DNA from: Ignavibacteriales bacterium
Lineage (GTDB): Bacteria; Bacteroidota; Ignavibacteria; Ignavibacteriales; Melioribacteraceae
Length of the DNA stretch: 64,000 nt
Direction of reading: 5' to 3'
NCBI GenBank assembly: GCA_026390795.1
Contig: JAPLFG010000003.1
Span: 558,001 to 622,000 of the forward strand
Part shown: piece after piece, positions 61,865-64,000 of the stretch
Position numbering within the stretch: position 1 is the first letter of the stretch
Layout of the letters: each line of letters begins with the position of its first letter
The notes under the pieces: generated by a model
Databases searched by the model: none
The model's input: only the letters and a program-made list of their open reading frames with translations
What the model was told of the DNA's origin: nothing
Translations under genes and position numbers: made by a program

Positions 61865-64000
61865 CTATACAAGCGATTCTTTGGATCTTCTGAATGCCGA
61901 AATTAAAAATCCAGCGACCATTGTAAGCACTCCAATCCAAACTAAACTAATAAACGGTTTAACACTGGCATCAACAGTTAAAACTTCATTTTGTATTTGA
62001 TTTGCACTGTTCGACGCAGATATTTTTGATAATTCAAGGTTGACTTTGCCCGACGCATCCATACTGCCTAGCTTAATTCTAAGATTAGCTTCTTTCAAAT
62101 CAACAGGTATGTGTTCCTGTTTGCCTGAAATACTTTTATAGACCGGTTCAACTTCTACAGTTTTGTAATTATACTTAACAGTAAGTTTAGCACCGATCTG
62201 AAAATCTTTGCCGGCCATCATAGCTTCACGCACTTCGGGAGGAAAATCGAATTGATCAAATGTAATATCAACACCTTCATATGTATGAGTTTCACCTTTA
62301 TTAATAGAGACTGAAGTTCCATTCTGGTTTTCGTTTCCTTCAGAATAACTAACCGGCTCTACGTAAAAGTCTTTTGTGAAGCCAACCAAAATATCGGGCT
62401 CGCGCATTAGACTGTTATTAAATTCGGCAATATACATTACAGGTGAAATTGTTCTAACGCTATTTCCATTTTTAACTTCAATATTCATTTTGTACTTAGT
62501 ACCGTTCTCAAATGGTTCTATTCCTTTGAATGTAACATCATTACCAAACAGGTTAACGGTTTTCCCTTTTACAAGATCAATTTGTTTTTGTTGTGAATGA
62601 CCGGCTGTTGCGAGTACTCCAACCAGAAATAGCGAAATGCCGATATGAGCAACGTATGGTCCAATAAATGATTTTCTACCACGGAATATTTTGTAAGCAA
62701 CTTCACCGTTTACAAAGAGAGCAAATGCAGATGAGAATGCGAGTAGAATAAGCATTAGATTATTAACACCGCCGATTATTATCATTAAAAGTGTTAATAC
62801 AACAGTGGCTATAATGGCAAATTGCGACTGCTTCCAAATATCTTTTCCTTCGGTGAATTTCCATTTCAAGAGAATACTCAATCCATTGAGCAGACCGATT
62901 ATGATAGCGATCGGAAGGTTTAGTTCATTATAGAAACTTGTCTGAACTGTTTTGCCGATTATAGGAGCAGATGTGCCGACCAAAACAATTATAGCGGAGG
63001 CAATCAATGCAACCGAACCTGTAAACAAAGCAAGTTCACGCGAAAGAACATTTTCTTCAAATGTGAAATGGAGTGTTAGAAATTTCCATCTGTATACAAT
63101 GCCGCCAATACCTAAAATTGTGAACGAAGTTAGAAAGATTACTAAGAACCAATAAACCATCATTCCGGGTTCGCCAAATGAATGTACGGAAGCATCACCG
63201 AGAATACCGCTTCGTGTTAAAAATGTACTATATAGAACAAGAACATAAGTCATAATGCTTAGAATAAGATTCATCTTAACGAATCTTCCGACTCCTCCCT
63301 TTTCCTGTGCTTTCTTCTGAACGAGAAGAGTATGAATTGAAGCAACACCAACAATCCACGGAACTAGAGAAGAATTTTCAACCGGGTCCCAGCCCCAGTA
63401 TCCGCCCCATCCTAAAACTCCATAAGCCCAGTATCCGCCGAGCATAATTGCCAAACCGAGAACACATGTGCCCATTAGAACCCATGGTAAAGCCTGCTTT
63501 ACCCAATCTGTGTATTCATTCTTTAAGAGAGCCGCCATTGCAAATGCAAATGGAACCGCAGACATAGAGAATCCGACAAATAAAATCGGCGGATGAATCT
63601 GCATCCAAAAATTTTGAAGCAGCGGATTCAATCCTTTCCCTTGAATTATAAAATCATTCATTAAGATGTTGCTTGATGTCAAAGAAGCGTAAAGTTCTTT
63701 TCCCATTTGAATGAATTGTTTATTCGATTGCGGGTCGCTGAAAATAAAATTTTGAATTGACGGCAAAGAGAGATAAGCGCTATTAATATTTTTCAACTCG
63801 ATAAAATCATTTTCCATCCAGATATAATGGAAGGGAGATTTTAAAAGAGGACTTATCATTACAAGCAGAGCTGTAAGCGACAAAGTAAAAATCATCATTA
63901 CACGCGGTTCAAGATCGCCCCTTTTTGATGTATAATCTAAAAGAATCAAACCGATGATTGCAGTAAAGAAAGTCCAAAGCATAAAACTTCCTTCTTGACC
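61865..64000 (-). CDS. ccmF: Cytochrome c heme lyase CcmF, partial (N-terminus beyond window edge)
   Basis: The frame runs to the window edge: the codons before the first internal ATG (63982) read GQEGSF, and CcmF proteins have GQEGS directly before their second group of helices, so the true start lies beyond 64000. Then come WMQIHPPILFVGFS, the WWD heme-handling motif WGWGGYWGWDPVENSSLVPWI, and TRSGILGDASVHSFGE, all landmark CcmF segments. About twelve helices are seen; a late periplasmic domain with a soluble beta-rich stretch (about 440-660) and a final helix follow. It attaches heme to apocytochromes in the Ccm (system I) pathway, which matches the many c-type cytochromes in this window. 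Confidence 0.93.
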   Translation of the reverse strand, partial: GQEGSFMLWTFFTAIIGLILLDYTSKRGDLEPRVMMIFTLSLTALLVMISPLLKSPFHYIWMENDFIELKNINSAYLSLPSIQNFIFSDPQSNKQFIQMGKELYASLTSSNILMNDFIIQGKGLNPLLQNFWMQIHPPILFVGFSMSAVPFAFAMAALLKNEYTDWVKQALPWVLMGTCVLGLAIMLGGYWAYGVLGWGGYWGWDPVENSSLVPWIVGVASIHTLLVQKKAQEKGGVGRFVKMNLILSIMTYVLVLYSTFLTRSGILGDASVHSFGEPGMMVYWFLVIFLTSFTILGIGGIVYRWKFLTLHFTFEENVLSRELALFTGSVALIASAIIVLVGTSAPIIGKTVQTSFYNELNLPIAIIIGLLNGLSILLKWKFTEGKDIWKQSQFAIIATVVLTLLMIIIGGVNNLMLILLAFSSAFALFVNGEVAYKIFRGRKSFIGPYVAHIGISLFLVGVLATAGHSQQKQIDLVKGKTVNLFGNDVTFKGIEPFENGTKYKMNIEVKNGNSVRTISPVMYIAEFNNSLMREPDILVGFTKDFYVEPVSYSEGNENQNGTSVSINKGETHTYEGVDITFDQFDFPPEVREAMMAGKDFQIGAKLTVKYNYKTVEVEPVYKSISGKQEHIPVDLKEANLRIKLGSMDASGKVNLELSKISASNSANQIQNEVLTVDASVKPFISLVWIGVLTMVAGFLISAFRRSKESLV

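Overview
The window reads as one stretch of chromosome from an AT-rich, diderm, anaerobically respiring bacterium. The gene content (DUF2723 membrane proteins, GT9 and GT4/GT2 transferases, ornithine aminotransferase, Bacteroidota-type AMP nucleosidase, many beta-barrels starting after a short SAQ-type signal, dispersed four-helix-bundle genes, TGTCATT(T/G)CGA palindromes) fits the Ignavibacteria/Chlorobi side of the Bacteroidota. That placement is an inference from gene families, not from a marker-gene search. No rRNA, tRNA, CRISPR, phage or insertion sequence was recognised.

Layout. 1-5034: a minus-strand DUF362 / 4Fe-4S membrane pair, a small membrane protein with a hotdog thioesterase, and a minus-strand glycosyltransferase pair, one fused to a polysaccharide deacetylase. 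5143-20715: envelope and general metabolism: DUF2723, GT9, LOG-family, S1/P1-like nuclease or phospholipase, ornithine aminotransferase, a hybrid sensor kinase, PAP2 phosphatase, AMP nucleosidase, EamA transporter, cupin, and a 683-residue chorismate mutase - prephenate dehydratase - ACT - DAHP synthase fusion. 20915-28060: a tight operon with a HybA-like iron-sulfur protein, an NrfD-like quinone-interacting membrane protein, a 13-heme cytochrome, a sensor kinase with c-heme motifs and an odd zinc-ribbon insertion, and two response regulators that each end in a GcvH-like (lipoyl-carrier fold) domain. It closes with a strong terminator. 28339-38036: a second electron-transfer block with a 19-heme membrane-anchored cytochrome, a cytochrome b, a 16-heme/cytochrome b fusion, a tetraheme cytochrome, a beta-barrel protein, a 14-heme cytochrome and an 11-motif lipoprotein cytochrome. 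The last three have the order and make-up of a porin-cytochrome conduit. 38854-55041: a complete C5-type heme pathway from glutamyl-tRNA onward (hemA, hemC, hemD, hemE, hemN, hemH, hemY, hemB, hemL), headed by a CcsA/HemX-like protein and a consensus promoter, and interrupted by two four-helix-bundle elements (one decayed), an M3 peptidase and an MFS transporter. 55130-64000: bacteriohemerythrin, radical SAM protein, response regulator, palindromic intergenic repeats, acyl-CoA synthetase, a beta-barrel, a Gfo/Idh/MocA oxidoreductase and a partial CcmF.

How it works together (inference): quinol is probably oxidised by the NrfD/FeS/13-heme complex and by the cytochrome b / multiheme modules. 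Electrons would then cross the periplasm through small and large multiheme cytochromes and may leave through the barrel-cytochrome conduit. The six cytochromes carry 75 CXXCH motifs, which explains the neighbouring full heme pathway and the CcsA- and CcmF-type assembly proteins. The heme-motif kinase and its two GcvH-tailed regulators inside the first operon look like a dedicated redox-sensing circuit with an unusual output.
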